Source: Sphingomonadales bacterium (GTDB taxonomy: Bacteria > Pseudomonadota > Alphaproteobacteria > Sphingomonadales > Sphingomonadaceae). From it: DNA of 64,000 nt. The stretch lies in NCBI GenBank assembly GCA_027491235.1, contig JAIXWO010000029.1:1-64000 (forward strand). The letters are read 5' to 3'. How positions within the stretch are numbered: position 1 is the first letter of the stretch; the number at the start of each line of letters is the position of its first letter. A model generated the notes under the pieces. That model was not told the origin of the DNA. It saw only the letters and a program-made list of their open reading frames with translations, and did not search any database. Position numbers and translations under genes: made by a program. Below, piece after piece: positions 1 to 9,197 of this stretch.

Positions 1-1176
1 AACACTTCTGCCGCCTTGGTCACGACCAACGCTGTGTTCAACGGCATGTTCTCGGGCGATGACCTGAACGTTGCGACCTCGACCGGTGTGTTTGCAGACA
101 GCCATGTGGCACAGGGTCTTGTGGTCAGCATCAGCGGCCTGACGCTGGCTGGCAGGGACATTGGCAACTATACGCTGGCCTCTTCAACGGCGAGCGCGCA
201 GGCAAACATTACGCCCGCACCGCTGATGGTGGCTGCCTTGGCCCAGACCAAGGTTTATGACGGCAACACGACCGTGACGAGCTCGGCCCTAGGCACTGGC
301 TACATCGTGAGCGGTCTGATTGGCAGCGAGAGCCTCAGCAGTGTGACGCTGGCTTATGCGAGCAAAGACGTCAGCCGGTTGAATGGTGTTGTCCAGAGCA
401 ACAAGACGATCGCGGTGAGTGCCGCGGTTGCGACCTCGGGCACCCGATTGACCGACTATGCGATCACTTACGTCAACGATACGGCGAGCACGATCACGCC
501 GAAGACAGTCGCGCTTTCCGCCAGCAAGATGTTTGACGACACCAACAATTTGAATGGTTTTGTCAGCGTTTCGACCGGCGTGTCAGGAGAGGTGCTCGGC
601 TATGCTGGAGCCTTGGCCTTCTCGTCGCGGATGGAGTTTATTGGGAACTATATCAGTCAGATCCAGTTGATTGACAGTGCAACTGCATTGGCCGTCAACT
701 ATCAGATCCCGGCGCTGAATGCAGAAAACGCGCCAGTGATGATTGCCATGGCCACCCCCATGACGGTGGTCAATCCGGACACCTACCAGATGCTTTCCGT
801 GTCCAACCCGACACCGGCCATGGCGACGAGTGTCACTGGGACAGTTGTTGTGGAAGGGATCGGCGTCGCCATTCCGTCGTCACCCATTGTCACGACTCCT
901 GCCACCAATTCCGCTCCGGCAGCCATGATGGCGGTAGACCGTGCCTTCGTCATTCCAATTGAGAAGGCCACTCTTTTGAATGTGAATGCCGGAACGAAAA
1001 TCACATTGGCTGACGGCAGCACCCTGCCTGCGTGGATCTACTATGACGCTGCTCAAGCTGCTTTGGTGGGTGAAGCACCCGAAAACGTCACCTCGCTCGC
1101 CATCAAGGTCACCGCTGTCGACAATGATGGCAATTCGGTTTCGACCGAGTTTGTCCTTCAATTCGAAGCAAAATAA
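1..1176 (+). CDS. C-terminal part of a YDG/MBG-repeat surface protein (partial)
   Basis: The reading frame is open from base 1, so the N-terminus lies outside the window. The visible ~390 residues include a KVYDGNTT motif, typical of YDG domains, which occur with MBG repeats in large exported adhesins that often begin with a haemagglutination-activity domain. A degenerate second copy (SKMFDDTNN) follows about 100 residues later. The last ~60 residues (LADGSTLPAWIYYD to FVLQF) resemble a putative Ig/cadherin-like fold that ends bacterial surface proteins. No autotransporter beta-barrel or LPXTG-type anchor is visible at the C-terminus, so two-partner secretion or type I export is more likely than classical autotransport. 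IalB and SapC family genes follow on the same strand. Family call is from motif recognition; function as an adhesin is inferred. Confidence 0.7.
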   Translation, partial: NTSAALVTTNAVFNGMFSGDDLNVATSTGVFADSHVAQGLVVSISGLTLAGRDIGNYTLASSTASAQANITPAPLMVAALAQTKVYDGNTTVTSSALGTGYIVSGLIGSESLSSVTLAYASKDVSRLNGVVQSNKTIAVSAAVATSGTRLTDYAITYVNDTASTITPKTVALSASKMFDDTNNLNGFVSVSTGVSGEVLGYAGALAFSSRMEFIGNYISQIQLIDSATALAVNYQIPALNAENAPVMIAMATPMTVVNPDTYQMLSVSNPTPAMATSVTGTVVVEGIGVAIPSSPIVTTPATNSAPAAMMAVDRAFVIPIEKATLLNVNAGTKITLADGSTLPAWIYYDAAQAALVGEAPENVTSLAIKVTAVDNDGNSVSTEFVLQFEAK

Positions 1177-1191
1177 GAAAGGAACCTCACA

Positions 1192-1776
1192 ATGCATAAA
1201 CACGTTCTGAATGTCTTCGCGGCTGTTGCTGTTTCCGCCGGCCTGTTCGCTGCGCCTGCGATCTCTGCTAAGACCGCCAAGGCCGCCAAGCCTTCAGCAG
1301 CGACTGCCGCACCGGCACAGCCAGCCGCTGCGGCGTCCCCGGCTGCCCCCATTGAATGGGTGCTCAGCAAGACGTTCGATAAATGGGGCTTCATCTGCAA
1401 CAAGATGAACGCCAAAGATTGTCGAGCTGTGCAGACACAGAATTACGACAATGCCGAGACGAAGGGGCGACTTCTTCAGGCGATGGTCGGGGTTGAGCAG
1501 GGGCGAACATTCCTGACGCTCACTCTGCCTTTTGGCGTTGATTTGCGTGGCGGCGTTGTTGCGCGCATCGATGAAAATGAAGAAGTGAAGTCGGTGTTCG
1601 TCACATGCCTTCCAGATGGCTGTCAGTCCATTCTCGAGCTTGATGCAAAGCTGCTTGCCCAATTTGACACTGGCAAGATCATGAAAGTTGGGTTCCGCCC
1701 CTGGGGTGGAGAAAACACACTGGTCGTCGACGTGCCGCTTGATGGTGCCAAAGCCGCGATCGCTGCGCTGAAATAG
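1192..1776 (+). CDS. Invasion-associated locus B (IalB) family secreted protein
   Basis: This 194-residue protein begins with a signal peptide (hydrophobic VFAAVAVSAGLFAAPAISA), then a low-complexity Ala/Pro/Lys linker to about residue 48. The remaining ~145 residues match the IalB fold family: W-x-L-S-K-x-F-D-x-W near the start, a Cys pair around CNKMNAKDC, LPFGVDLRGGV, and a second Cys pair in VTCLPDGCQ. IalB proteins are periplasmic or envelope proteins of unknown biochemical role, named from Bartonella erythrocyte invasion. The start follows an AAGGAA ribosome site and lies 15 bases after the stop of the upstream surface-protein gene, which suggests co-transcription. In a free-living sphingomonad the name should not be read as a virulence function. 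Confidence 0.85.
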   Translation: MHKHVLNVFAAVAVSAGLFAAPAISAKTAKAAKPSAATAAPAQPAAAASPAAPIEWVLSKTFDKWGFICNKMNAKDCRAVQTQNYDNAETKGRLLQAMVGVEQGRTFLTLTLPFGVDLRGGVVARIDENEEVKSVFVTCLPDGCQSILELDAKLLAQFDTGKIMKVGFRPWGGENTLVVDVPLDGAKAAIAALK

Positions 1777-1793
1777 TCAGACGAAAAGCTGCC

Positions 1794-1811
1794 CGAAAGC
1801 GGCGGCTTTCG
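1794..1811. repeat. Short hairpin after the IalB gene
   Basis: A perfect 7-bp inverted repeat (CGAAAGC / GCTTTCG) with a GGCG loop lies 17 bases after the IalB stop. No T-tract follows, so it is a weak terminator candidate or an mRNA 3'-end stabiliser before sapC. Confidence 0.35.
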
Positions 1812-1900
1812 ACGAAAGAAAATACGTCCGAACTTAAATGCTTTCCGGGCTCATTGCCCGCCGAGGCAGTCACATTCTTTATATTTTTAGGAGCATACAC

Positions 1901-2665
1901 ATGGCTAGCGCACCACAGAATAACTTCCCTTTGTTTTTCAAAGACCTCGTTCCATTGTCGTCTATCGACCACGCGACTTGGAAGACACGTCCGATTGAGA
2001 GCGCGCCTTGGCTTGCCGCGCAGCACGCCGTGCCGGTAACCGTTGATGAATTCACCAGTGCCCAGCGCTTCTTCCCGATCATTTTTTCGTCTGGGCCGAA
2101 CCCGGTGCCGCTTGCGCTTATGGGTCTAAACGAAGGCGTGAATGTCTTCATGGGCGAAGACGGTAAGTTTTCCGAGCAAGCCTACATCCCGGCCTATGTT
2201 CGCCGCTATCCCTTCATGCTTGCCAAGTTGACCCCGGACAGTGCGGACCTATCGGTTTGCTTTGATCCGACGGCAGGCGCGATCGGCGAATTCGAAGATG
2301 GTGATGCGTTGTTTGAAGATGGTCAGCAGACCGAAGCCACAAAGCGAATCCTGGGCTTTTGTGAACAGTTTGAGCAGGCCGGCCAGCGGACGGAAGCCTT
2401 CATCAAGGAACTCATCGAGAATGACCTTCTGATGGAAGGCGAAATGACGATCCAGCCGGAAGGCGACAAGGCGCCCTTCATCTATCGTGGCTTCCAGATG
2501 GTGAATGAAGAGAAATTGCGGGATTTGCGCGGTGACAAGCTGCGCAAGATGAATAGCTCTGGGCTGCTCGTCTTGGTTCACGCGCATCTTATGTCACTGT
2601 CTTTGCTGCGTGAGCTTTTTGGCCGTCAATCGGCACAAGGGAAGGTGCCTGTCGCAGCGGCCTGA
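1901..2665 (+). CDS. SapC family protein
   Basis: This is a 254-residue soluble protein. I chose the ATG at 1901 because an AGGAG ribosome site sits 7 bases upstream; an upstream in-frame ATG at 1838 has no such site. SapC family features are AQRFFPIIFSSG near residue 50, PLALMGLNEG-NVF, YIPAYVRRYPF around residue 90, and the C-terminal LR-LRGDKLRKMN-SGLL region. The family is named after an S-layer-associated protein of Campylobacter. In alphaproteobacteria its members often sit near TonB receptors or flavin-dependent halogenase-like genes and have no established reaction. Cellular role unknown. It probably belongs with the two envelope-protein genes upstream. Confidence 0.85.
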   Translation: MASAPQNNFPLFFKDLVPLSSIDHATWKTRPIESAPWLAAQHAVPVTVDEFTSAQRFFPIIFSSGPNPVPLALMGLNEGVNVFMGEDGKFSEQAYIPAYVRRYPFMLAKLTPDSADLSVCFDPTAGAIGEFEDGDALFEDGQQTEATKRILGFCEQFEQAGQRTEAFIKELIENDLLMEGEMTIQPEGDKAPFIYRGFQMVNEEKLRDLRGDKLRKMNSSGLLVLVHAHLMSLSLLRELFGRQSAQGKVPVAAA

Positions 2666-2674
2666 ATTCCTTAA

Positions 2675-2715
2675 GTGGCAGCGCCCCGCGGCTGTTCGCC
2701 GTCGCGCGCTGCCAC
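2675..2715. repeat. Inverted repeat between convergent genes
   Basis: Perfect 10-bp arms (GTGGCAGCGC at 2675-2684 and GCGCTGCCAC at 2706-2715) enclose a 21-base loop between the ends of sapC and the convergent flavoprotein gene. The position suits a bidirectional transcription end, but neither side has a T-tract. Confidence 0.4.
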
Positions 2716-2740
2716 GCTTGGCCTATGGGCCATTAGGTTG

Positions 2741-4369
2741 TCAGCCCTTTTGAACGTCCAGCGTGAGCGCCAGTGCCTCGGCGACTTTGATGCCATCGAC
2801 AGCGGCGGAGAGAATGCCGCCTGCATAGCCTGCGCCTTCGCCGGCAGGGTAAAGCCCTGACGTATTGATGCTCTGGCAATTCTCCCCGCGCCGAATGCGG
2901 ATCGGGGAGGATGTCCGAGATTCAACGCCCGTCAGGACCACGTCGGGATGATCGTAGCCGGGCATTTTCCGGCCAAAGACGGGCAGGGCCTCGCGAATGG
3001 CCTGTGTCACAAAATCCGGCAGGCAGGTGGACAGGTCGGACGGGTGAACGCCCGGCTGATAAGAGGGCGTGATCGAACCGAGAGCCGTGGAGGGGCGACC
3101 TGCCACAAAGTCCTCAAGCCGTTGGCCCGGGGCTTGGTAGCTGGACCCGCCTGCGAGAAAGGCCTGCGTTTCCCAGTGTCGCTGCAGTTCCACGCCTGCC
3201 AAGGGGCCGCCGGGGAAATCTCGTTCCGGGGAGATGTCGACGACGAGGCCGGAATTGGCGTTGAACTCGGCACGCGAATACTGGCTCATGCCGTTGGTGA
3301 CGACACGCCCTTCCTCTGAGGCGGCGGCGACCACGCGCCCGCCCGGGCACATGCAAAAGCTATAGACCGAGCGGCCGTTGCTGGCCGTGTGGGACAGGCT
3401 GTAAGCGGCGGGGCCGAGAATCTTATTGCCCGCATCCGCGCCATAGCGTGCGCGATCAATCAAGCTTTGGGGATGTTCAATCCGGACACCAATGGCGAAG
3501 GGTTTGGCCTCCACATGCACGCCGCGTTCGTGCAGCTTGTAGAAGGTGTCCCGCGCGCTGTGGCCAACCGCCATGATAACGTGCCGGCCTTCGAGATAGC
3601 TGCCGTCGGACAAATGCAGACCGCGCATCGTGCGGTTGCCTGAAGCATCCGTCGCGATGTCGAAATCCTCGACGCGCGTTTGGAATCGATATTCGCCGCC
3701 CAGTTTTTCGATGGTCTCGCGAATGCTCATCACCATAGAGACGAGGCGGAAGGTACCGATATGCGGGTGCGCCTCGGTCAGGATTTCTTCAGGTGCGCCT
3801 GCCTTCACGAACTCGACCAGCACCTTGCGGCCAAGGTGACGTGGGTCCTTGATCCGGCTGTAGAGTTTGCCATCGGAAAAGGTGCCAGCACCGCCCTCGC
3901 CAAATTGGGCATTGGACTCCGGTTTCAGAACGCCCTTGCGCCACAGGCCCCATGTGTCCTTGGTCCGCTCCCGAACCGCTGTGCCGCGCTCGATGATGAT
4001 GGGGCGAAAGCCCATCTGGGCGAGGACCAAGGCTGCCAGCAGCCCGCAGGGGCCTGCACCGATAACGACGGGACGTGGGCCGGAATAACCAGCCGGGGCT
4101 TGCGTGACGAACTTGTAGCTGATGTCGGGCGTCGGGCGGATGTGCGGATCATCGGCGAGGCGCGACGCGACCGCGGCCTCATCCACCAGCGACACATCAA
4201 TGGTATAGACCAGCTTGATCGCGCCCTTCTTGCGCGCGTCATTGCCACGCCGGAACATGGTCCAACTCAGCACCTCTGCCTCTGTCACGCCGAGCCGATC
4301 ATAGATGGCGGCGGGAAGCTCTTCCGGTGCGTGGTGGAGCGGCAGTTTCAGTTCATTGATGCGCAGCAT
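2741..4369 (-). CDS. FAD-dependent dehydrogenase (COG2509-type flavoprotein)
   Basis: This 542-residue protein has an N-terminal ~90-residue appendage (MLRINELKLPL..., then the basic stretch FRRGNDARKKG). A Rossmann FAD-binding motif follows (VVIGAGPCGLLAALVLAQMG, around residue 101). Family-typical blocks are SNAQFGEGGAGTFSDGKLYS, VMAVGHSARDTF and, near the C-terminus, TSGLYPAGEGAGYAGGI. These define the large NAD(P)/FAD-dependent 'uncharacterised dehydrogenase' family found widely in bacteria. Substrate unknown. The gene stands alone on the minus strand, convergent with sapC and divergent from the DUF4349 lipoprotein. Confidence 0.85.
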   Translation of the reverse strand: MLRINELKLPLHHAPEELPAAIYDRLGVTEAEVLSWTMFRRGNDARKKGAIKLVYTIDVSLVDEAAVASRLADDPHIRPTPDISYKFVTQAPAGYSGPRPVVIGAGPCGLLAALVLAQMGFRPIIIERGTAVRERTKDTWGLWRKGVLKPESNAQFGEGGAGTFSDGKLYSRIKDPRHLGRKVLVEFVKAGAPEEILTEAHPHIGTFRLVSMVMSIRETIEKLGGEYRFQTRVEDFDIATDASGNRTMRGLHLSDGSYLEGRHVIMAVGHSARDTFYKLHERGVHVEAKPFAIGVRIEHPQSLIDRARYGADAGNKILGPAAYSLSHTASNGRSVYSFCMCPGGRVVAAASEEGRVVTNGMSQYSRAEFNANSGLVVDISPERDFPGGPLAGVELQRHWETQAFLAGGSSYQAPGQRLEDFVAGRPSTALGSITPSYQPGVHPSDLSTCLPDFVTQAIREALPVFGRKMPGYDHPDVVLTGVESRTSSPIRIRRGENCQSINTSGLYPAGEGAGYAGGILSAAVDGIKVAEALALTLDVQKG

Positions 4370-4530
4370 GGTGTGGCCTTAGTCGCGTTGGGCCTTGATC
4401 GCCAAGAGTTTCCGAATGAGGACGAGTCGGGGAGGTGATTATCATTTTCTCAAAGACACTTAGATAATTCTACTTTGTCTATGTAATTAGTAGAGTAATC
4501 TCTTGGTGCGACCAAATATGGGAGGATGTG

Positions 4531-5376
4531 ATGAAGCAAATACTTCTTGTTGTTTCTCTTGCCTTGGTTCTCGTTGGATGTGGTCGGAAAGAAGAGAGCG
4601 CAGACGCTGCGTCTGAAGCAGCGACAGCAGCAAGCGGGGATGTCGGCACGCCTGCCATCAACGCCAGCGCTGCGCCCGGTGTGGCTTTTGACTATGATTA
4701 CGCGTTTAGTCTTCCGGAGAAGAAAATTGCTCGTGTGCAGGAAATCCACGCTGATCAGTGTGCAAAGCTAGGCATTGCCAAGTGCCGGATTTCTGGACTT
4801 AACTTCATCAAAGAGCGAAATGGCACGACCGAAGGGTCGCTAACCGTCAAACTTGATCCAGGTATCGCACTTGCCTTTGCCCGCGAGGCATCCGCCGTGG
4901 TCGAAAAAGAAGGTGGAAAGCTTGAAACGAGCCGTGTTTCGGGTGAGGACGTAGGTAGTAGTGTTACCAACCTGAAGCGGAACGCCGGGGCCATCAATAC
5001 GGATCTCGAGCGGGTGTCTGCGCAGTTGAAGTCTAAAGATCTTTCGGACAGAGCCAAATCGGAGTTGGTCGCTCGCGAGGCAGCTTTGCGTGACGAACTC
5101 CGCGCATTGGCCGGTGAACGCAATGAAAAGCAGGACCTGCTTGCAAGCGCCCCGATGACATTCCGCTATGAGGTCGGAGAAACTGTGCTCGGTTTTGATC
5201 GTCAATCCACTATCGGCAGTGGCCTGCTTACGGGCAAGGAATCGATCTCGATGATGTTGGCGTTTGTTGCGCTCATCATCGGTGGGCTGGGTCCATGGCT
5301 GCTTTTGGCGTTCGGAGTCTACTGGCTCTGGAAGCGATATGGCCCGAAGAGGGTATCGAATACCGACACGGTTTGA
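4531..5376 (+). CDS. DUF4349 domain lipoprotein
   Basis: The start at 4531 follows a GGAGG ribosome site by 5 bases. The first residues form a lipoprotein signal with lipobox LVGC, so the mature protein would begin at Cys18. A long central region (about residues 80-200) carries the DUF4349 pattern, including heptad-like stretches around residues 135-190 likely to form a coiled coil (LERVSAQLKSKDLSDRAKSE). A single strong transmembrane helix lies near residues 240-268 (MMLAFVALIIGGLGPWLLLA), followed by a short basic tail. The family has no known enzymatic role. The upstream 160 bases are AT-rich and probably hold the promoter. Confidence 0.8.
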   Translation: MKQILLVVSLALVLVGCGRKEESADAASEAATAASGDVGTPAINASAAPGVAFDYDYAFSLPEKKIARVQEIHADQCAKLGIAKCRISGLNFIKERNGTTEGSLTVKLDPGIALAFAREASAVVEKEGGKLETSRVSGEDVGSSVTNLKRNAGAINTDLERVSAQLKSKDLSDRAKSELVAREAALRDELRALAGERNEKQDLLASAPMTFRYEVGETVLGFDRQSTIGSGLLTGKESISMMLAFVALIIGGLGPWLLLAFGVYWLWKRYGPKRVSNTDTV

Positions 5377-5380
5377 TCGA

Positions 5381-6154
5381 CTAGAGCCTCAGCATCGCAT
5401 CCCGCCGCGCGAGCGCGATGAGGGTCAGTCCGGCGGCCTTGGCCCGTTCCGCCGCGAGGGAGGTCGCTGTCGAGATCGTCACCAGCATGGGGCAGCCGGC
5501 AATGACCGTCTTTTCCACCAGTTCGTAGCTGCAGCGCGACGACAGGAGGATGAACCCCGTCGTAGGAGACGTGCCTGAGGTGGCCAGCGCGCCGATCAGC
5601 TTGTCGAGCGCACAGTGACGGCCAACGTCTTCGCGGACACAAAGGATTTCGCCATCGGGCCCGCAAAACGCCGCCGCGTGCGCACCGCCTGTGGCTTTGC
5701 TGAGGGGCTGGTGGTCATATAGCGCGTCCAGGGCCGCAAAGATGGCGGCGGGCGCGACGTCTATCGGTGCTTCGATCGGGGGCAGGGGGCGGGCGACCTG
5801 TTCCAGATTTTCCAGCCCGCACAATCCGCAACTGCTTTCCGATACGCGCACGCGAACCCGTTCCAGCATCGGTTCCATGCGGTCCTGCTCGATGGTGATG
5901 CGCAGGACGATGCCTTGCGGGGTTTCATGGGCATGGATGGCCTGCACTTCACCTGCGGTCGCGACGATGCGTTCTGACAGGGAAAAGCCGACAGCGAAGT
6001 CTTCGAGATCAACCGGTGTCGCCATCATCACAGCATAGCCGATGCCATTATACTCAACAGCAATGGGCATTTCGACGGGCAGGGTGCGGGCGGCAGGCGC
6101 GGTGTCGGTCGGGGTGATCCGATCAACCGGGATGCTGACGCTGCTGTCGGTCAC
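5381..6154 (-). CDS. fdhD: Formate dehydrogenase accessory sulfurtransferase FdhD
   Basis: FdhD carries sulfur from the cysteine desulfurase to the bis-molybdopterin guanine dinucleotide cofactor, a step needed for active formate dehydrogenase. The 257-residue protein has the family CxxC (C109-G-L-C112, in SSCGLCGLEN), the LEDFAVGFSLSE block, and GREDVGRHCALDK-like sequence (VREDVGRHCALDK), followed by LLSSRCSYELVEKT. It is the last gene of the formate dehydrogenase operon and overlaps fdsD by 4 bases. Gene order here is G-B-A-D then fdhD, whereas well-known fds operons place fdhD (fdsC) before fdsD. Confidence 0.95.
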   Translation of the reverse strand: MTDSSVSIPVDRITPTDTAPAARTLPVEMPIAVEYNGIGYAVMMATPVDLEDFAVGFSLSERIVATAGEVQAIHAHETPQGIVLRITIEQDRMEPMLERVRVRVSESSCGLCGLENLEQVARPLPPIEAPIDVAPAAIFAALDALYDHQPLSKATGGAHAAAFCGPDGEILCVREDVGRHCALDKLIGALATSGTSPTTGFILLSSRCSYELVEKTVIAGCPMLVTISTATSLAAERAKAAGLTLIALARRDAMLRL

Positions 6155-6357
6155 GCGCTCGCTTTGAGGGCGTCGATAGCCTTTGCCGCGTCAGGGGACA
6201 GGCCGGTGCCATCATGTGCAAAAATGATCTGCTTCATGCGTGGATCCCAGAAGAGCCTGATGTGCTCTGCCATTGCGCCGACAGGGTCGGCCTCATGCTT
6301 CAGGTTCATCGCGATCTGGTTGGCCATCCGCACAAGATTGTCGAGCGTGCTGCTCAT
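6151..6357 (-). CDS. fdsD: Formate dehydrogenase subunit delta
   Basis: This 68-residue protein (MSSTLDNLVRMANQIAMNL...) matches the small delta subunit of NAD-dependent FdsABG-type formate dehydrogenases. Delta has no cofactor; it is thought to help assembly or stability of the alpha subunit. Recognisable features are LVRMANQIA near the start and the IRLFWDPRMKQ motif. It overlaps fdsA and fdhD by 4 bases on either side, so translation is probably coupled. Confidence 0.9.
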   Translation of the reverse strand: MSSTLDNLVRMANQIAMNLKHEADPVGAMAEHIRLFWDPRMKQIIFAHDGTGLSPDAAKAIDALKASA

Positions 6358-9197
6358 TCAGCGGCCTCAGCAGTTTCAATGCGACGGGCATTGCGCGCGT
6401 GCTGATCATAGCCTTCCTGCCAGTCGGTCGGGCCGTTGGACGAGCTGATCTGGACTGCCGTCACCTTATATTCGGGGCAATTTGTGGCCCAGTCCGAATA
6501 GTCGGTTGTCACTACATTCGCTTGTGTCATCGGGTGGTGGAAGGTCGTGTAGACAACGCCCGGCGCCACGCGTTCCGTTACCGTCGCGCGCAGCGTTGTT
6601 TCGCCTGCGCGGCTGGCCAGCTTGACCCAGTCACCCGATTTGATGCCGCGGTTCTCGGCGTCCGTCGGATGGATTTCGAGAAGATCCTCCTCATGCCATA
6701 CGACGTTGTTGGTGCGGCGTGTTTGCGCGCCGACATTATAGTGGCTCAGGATGCGGCCGGTGGTGAGCAGCAGTGGGAAGCGCGGCCCTGTCTTTTCATC
6801 TGTGGGGACATAGTCGGTTACAACGAATTTGCCCTTACCGCGCACGAACCCGTCAATATGCATGATCGGTGATCCGTTGGGCGCAGCTTCGTTGACTGGC
6901 CATTGCAGCGAGCCTTCTTCATCGAGCTTATCAAAGCTCACGCCGCTGAAGCTCGGGGTCAAACGCGCGACTTCGTCCATGATTTCAGACGGGTGGGTGT
7001 AGTTCCAATCAAGACCAAGCGCGCGGGCGAGTTCCTGCGTGACTTCCCAGTCTTCCAACCCGTTCAGCGGCGACATCACTTTGCGGACCATCTGGATGCG
7101 GCGTTCCGCGTTGGTGAAGGTCCCGTTCTTTTCCAAGAAGGTCGAACCCGGCAGGAAGATATGCGCGTAATTGGCGGTTTCGTTGAGGAATAGGTCATGC
7201 ACGATGACGCATTCCATCGCCGCCAAGCCAGCGGCCACGTGCTGCGTGTTGGGGTCTGACTGCAGAATGTCTTCGCCCTGAACGTAGAGGGCCTTGAACA
7301 CGCCGTCGGTCGCCGCATCCAGCATATTGGGGATGCGCAGGCCGGGTTCGGGATCAAGTGCCACGCCCCATTCTTCTTCAAACTCACGGCGCGTTGCCAC
7401 GTCTGAGATGTGCCGATAGCCGGGCAGTTCGTGCGGGAAGCTGCCCATGTCGCAGGCGCCTTGCACGTTGTTCTGTCCGCGCAACGGGTTCACGCCCACT
7501 CCACGGTGACCGATATTGCCGGTTGCCATGGCGAGGTTTGCAATCGCCATAACGGTGGAGGAGCCTTGCGAATGCTCGGTCACGCCAAGGCCGTAATAGA
7601 TCGCGCCATTGCCGCCGGTCGCATAAAGGCGCGCGGCTGCACGCAGGTCTGCGGCTGGCACTTGCGTGACAGGTTCCAGCGTCTCCGGGCTGTTGCGCTC
7701 CAGCGAAACAAAGTCGGCCCAATCCTTGAATTCAGACCAATCACAGCGCTCGCGGACAAAGGCTTCATCAACGAGGCCTTCCGTCACGATGGTGTGCGCC
7801 ATGGCAGTCAGCACGGCGACATTGGTGCCCGGACGAAGTGCCAGATGGTGCTGCGCTTCGATGTGGGGCGAACGCACAAGATCGGTCCGGCGCGGATCGA
7901 TGACGATCAGCTTTGCGCCTGCCCGAAGGCGGCGCTTCATGCGGCTGGCAAAGACCGGGTGACCGTCCGTCGGGTTAGCGCCGATGACGAGGATGACGTC
8001 GCTATCCTCAACACTGTCAAAGTCCTGCGTGCCTGCCGATGTGCCAAAGGTCGTCTTCAGGCCATAGCCAGTGGGCGAGTGGCAGACGCGGGCGCAGGTA
8101 TCGACATTGTTGTTGCCAAAGCCTGCACGGATCAGTTTTTGGACGAGGAAGGTTTCTTCGTTTGTGCAGCGGCTTGAGGTGATGCCTCCAAGCGCCTGCT
8201 TGCCGTACTTGGCGGAGATCCGCTTCAGCTCCGATGCGGCGTAGGCAAATGCCTCTTCCCATTCCACTTCGCGCCAAGGGTCGCTGGCGGCAGCGCGGAT
8301 CATGGGCTTGAGGATACGATCCTGATGCTGGGCATAGCCCCAGGCAAAGCGGCCCTTGACGCAGCTATGGCCGCGATTGGCCTTGCCGTCTTTCCAGGGC
8401 ACCATGCGGACAAGCTGCTCGCCCCGCATTTCGGCGCGGAAGGTGCAGCCAACGCCGCAATAGGCACAGGTGGTGACAACAGCACACTCTGGCGTGCCAA
8501 TCTCCACAACACTCTTTTCAACCAGCGTCGCGGTGGGGCAGGCTTGGACGCACGCGCCACAAGACACGCATTCCGAACCGAGGAAGTTGTCGGACGAAAG
8601 GCCCGCAGAAATCTTCGAGTCAAAACCGCGACCTTGCACGGTGAGGGCCAGCGTGCCCTGTACTTCGTCACACGCGCGCACGCAGCGCGAACAGGCGATG
8701 CACTTGGAAGGGTCAAAGTCGAAATAGGGGTTGGAATGATCCTTGGTCTGGCCAAGATGGGTTGCGTCGGCGGCATAGCGCACGTCGCGCAGGCCCACAT
8801 TGCCCGCCTGATCCTGAAGCTCACAATCGCCATTGGCGGCGCAGGTGAGGCAATCAAGCGGGTGATCGGAGATGTAGAGCTCCATCACGCCCTTGCGCAG
8901 CTTGGCGAGATGCGGTGTCTGGGTGTGGACGACCATGCCGGGTTCCACCGGTGTCGTGCAGCTGGCAGGCGTCCCGCGCCGACCTTCGATTTCGACGAGG
9001 CACAGACGGCAGGAACCAAAAGAGGCGAGGCTGTCCGTCGCGCAAAGCTTGGGGATGGCCGTGCCCTGTTCAGAAGCGGCGCGCATCACCGACGTTCCGG
9101 CGGGGACAGTTGTCTCGCGTCCGTCGATCGTGAGGGTTACCTGATCTTCCGACCGGGAGGCCGGAGTCCCGAAATCAGTCTGCGGTTGATAGGTCAT
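6354..9197 (-). CDS. fdsA: NAD-dependent formate dehydrogenase, molybdenum alpha subunit
   Basis: The catalytic subunit oxidises formate to CO2. The start at 9197 overlaps the fdsB stop as ATGA, giving 947 residues; an open extension to 9410 runs inside fdsB. The N-terminal domain binds a [2Fe-2S] cluster (C52, C63, C66, C80). Next come HxxxC-type iron-sulfur ligands (DHPLDCLTC) and two [4Fe-4S] cassettes (CIACSRCVRAC, CVSCGACVQAC). The molybdenum domain opens with CAYCGVGC and carries the catalytic Cys372 in ARVCHSPTG, so this is a cysteine rather than selenocysteine enzyme. The C-terminal molybdopterin dinucleotide-binding domain includes TGRILSHYNVGAQTRR. All expected elements are present. 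Confidence 0.97.
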   Translation of the reverse strand: MTYQPQTDFGTPASRSEDQVTLTIDGRETTVPAGTSVMRAASEQGTAIPKLCATDSLASFGSCRLCLVEIEGRRGTPASCTTPVEPGMVVHTQTPHLAKLRKGVMELYISDHPLDCLTCAANGDCELQDQAGNVGLRDVRYAADATHLGQTKDHSNPYFDFDPSKCIACSRCVRACDEVQGTLALTVQGRGFDSKISAGLSSDNFLGSECVSCGACVQACPTATLVEKSVVEIGTPECAVVTTCAYCGVGCTFRAEMRGEQLVRMVPWKDGKANRGHSCVKGRFAWGYAQHQDRILKPMIRAAASDPWREVEWEEAFAYAASELKRISAKYGKQALGGITSSRCTNEETFLVQKLIRAGFGNNNVDTCARVCHSPTGYGLKTTFGTSAGTQDFDSVEDSDVILVIGANPTDGHPVFASRMKRRLRAGAKLIVIDPRRTDLVRSPHIEAQHHLALRPGTNVAVLTAMAHTIVTEGLVDEAFVRERCDWSEFKDWADFVSLERNSPETLEPVTQVPAADLRAAARLYATGGNGAIYYGLGVTEHSQGSSTVMAIANLAMATGNIGHRGVGVNPLRGQNNVQGACDMGSFPHELPGYRHISDVATRREFEEEWGVALDPEPGLRIPNMLDAATDGVFKALYVQGEDILQSDPNTQHVAAGLAAMECVIVHDLFLNETANYAHIFLPGSTFLEKNGTFTNAERRIQMVRKVMSPLNGLEDWEVTQELARALGLDWNYTHPSEIMDEVARLTPSFSGVSFDKLDEEGSLQWPVNEAAPNGSPIMHIDGFVRGKGKFVVTDYVPTDEKTGPRFPLLLTTGRILSHYNVGAQTRRTNNVVWHEEDLLEIHPTDAENRGIKSGDWVKLASRAGETTLRATVTERVAPGVVYTTFHHPMTQANVVTTDYSDWATNCPEYKVTAVQISSSNGPTDWQEGYDQHARNARRIETAEAAE

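Noticed and set aside
3680-4438. A 252-codon open frame on the plus strand opposite the FAD-dependent dehydrogenase
   Set aside because: Antisense to a well-supported flavoprotein; no domain, no start context.
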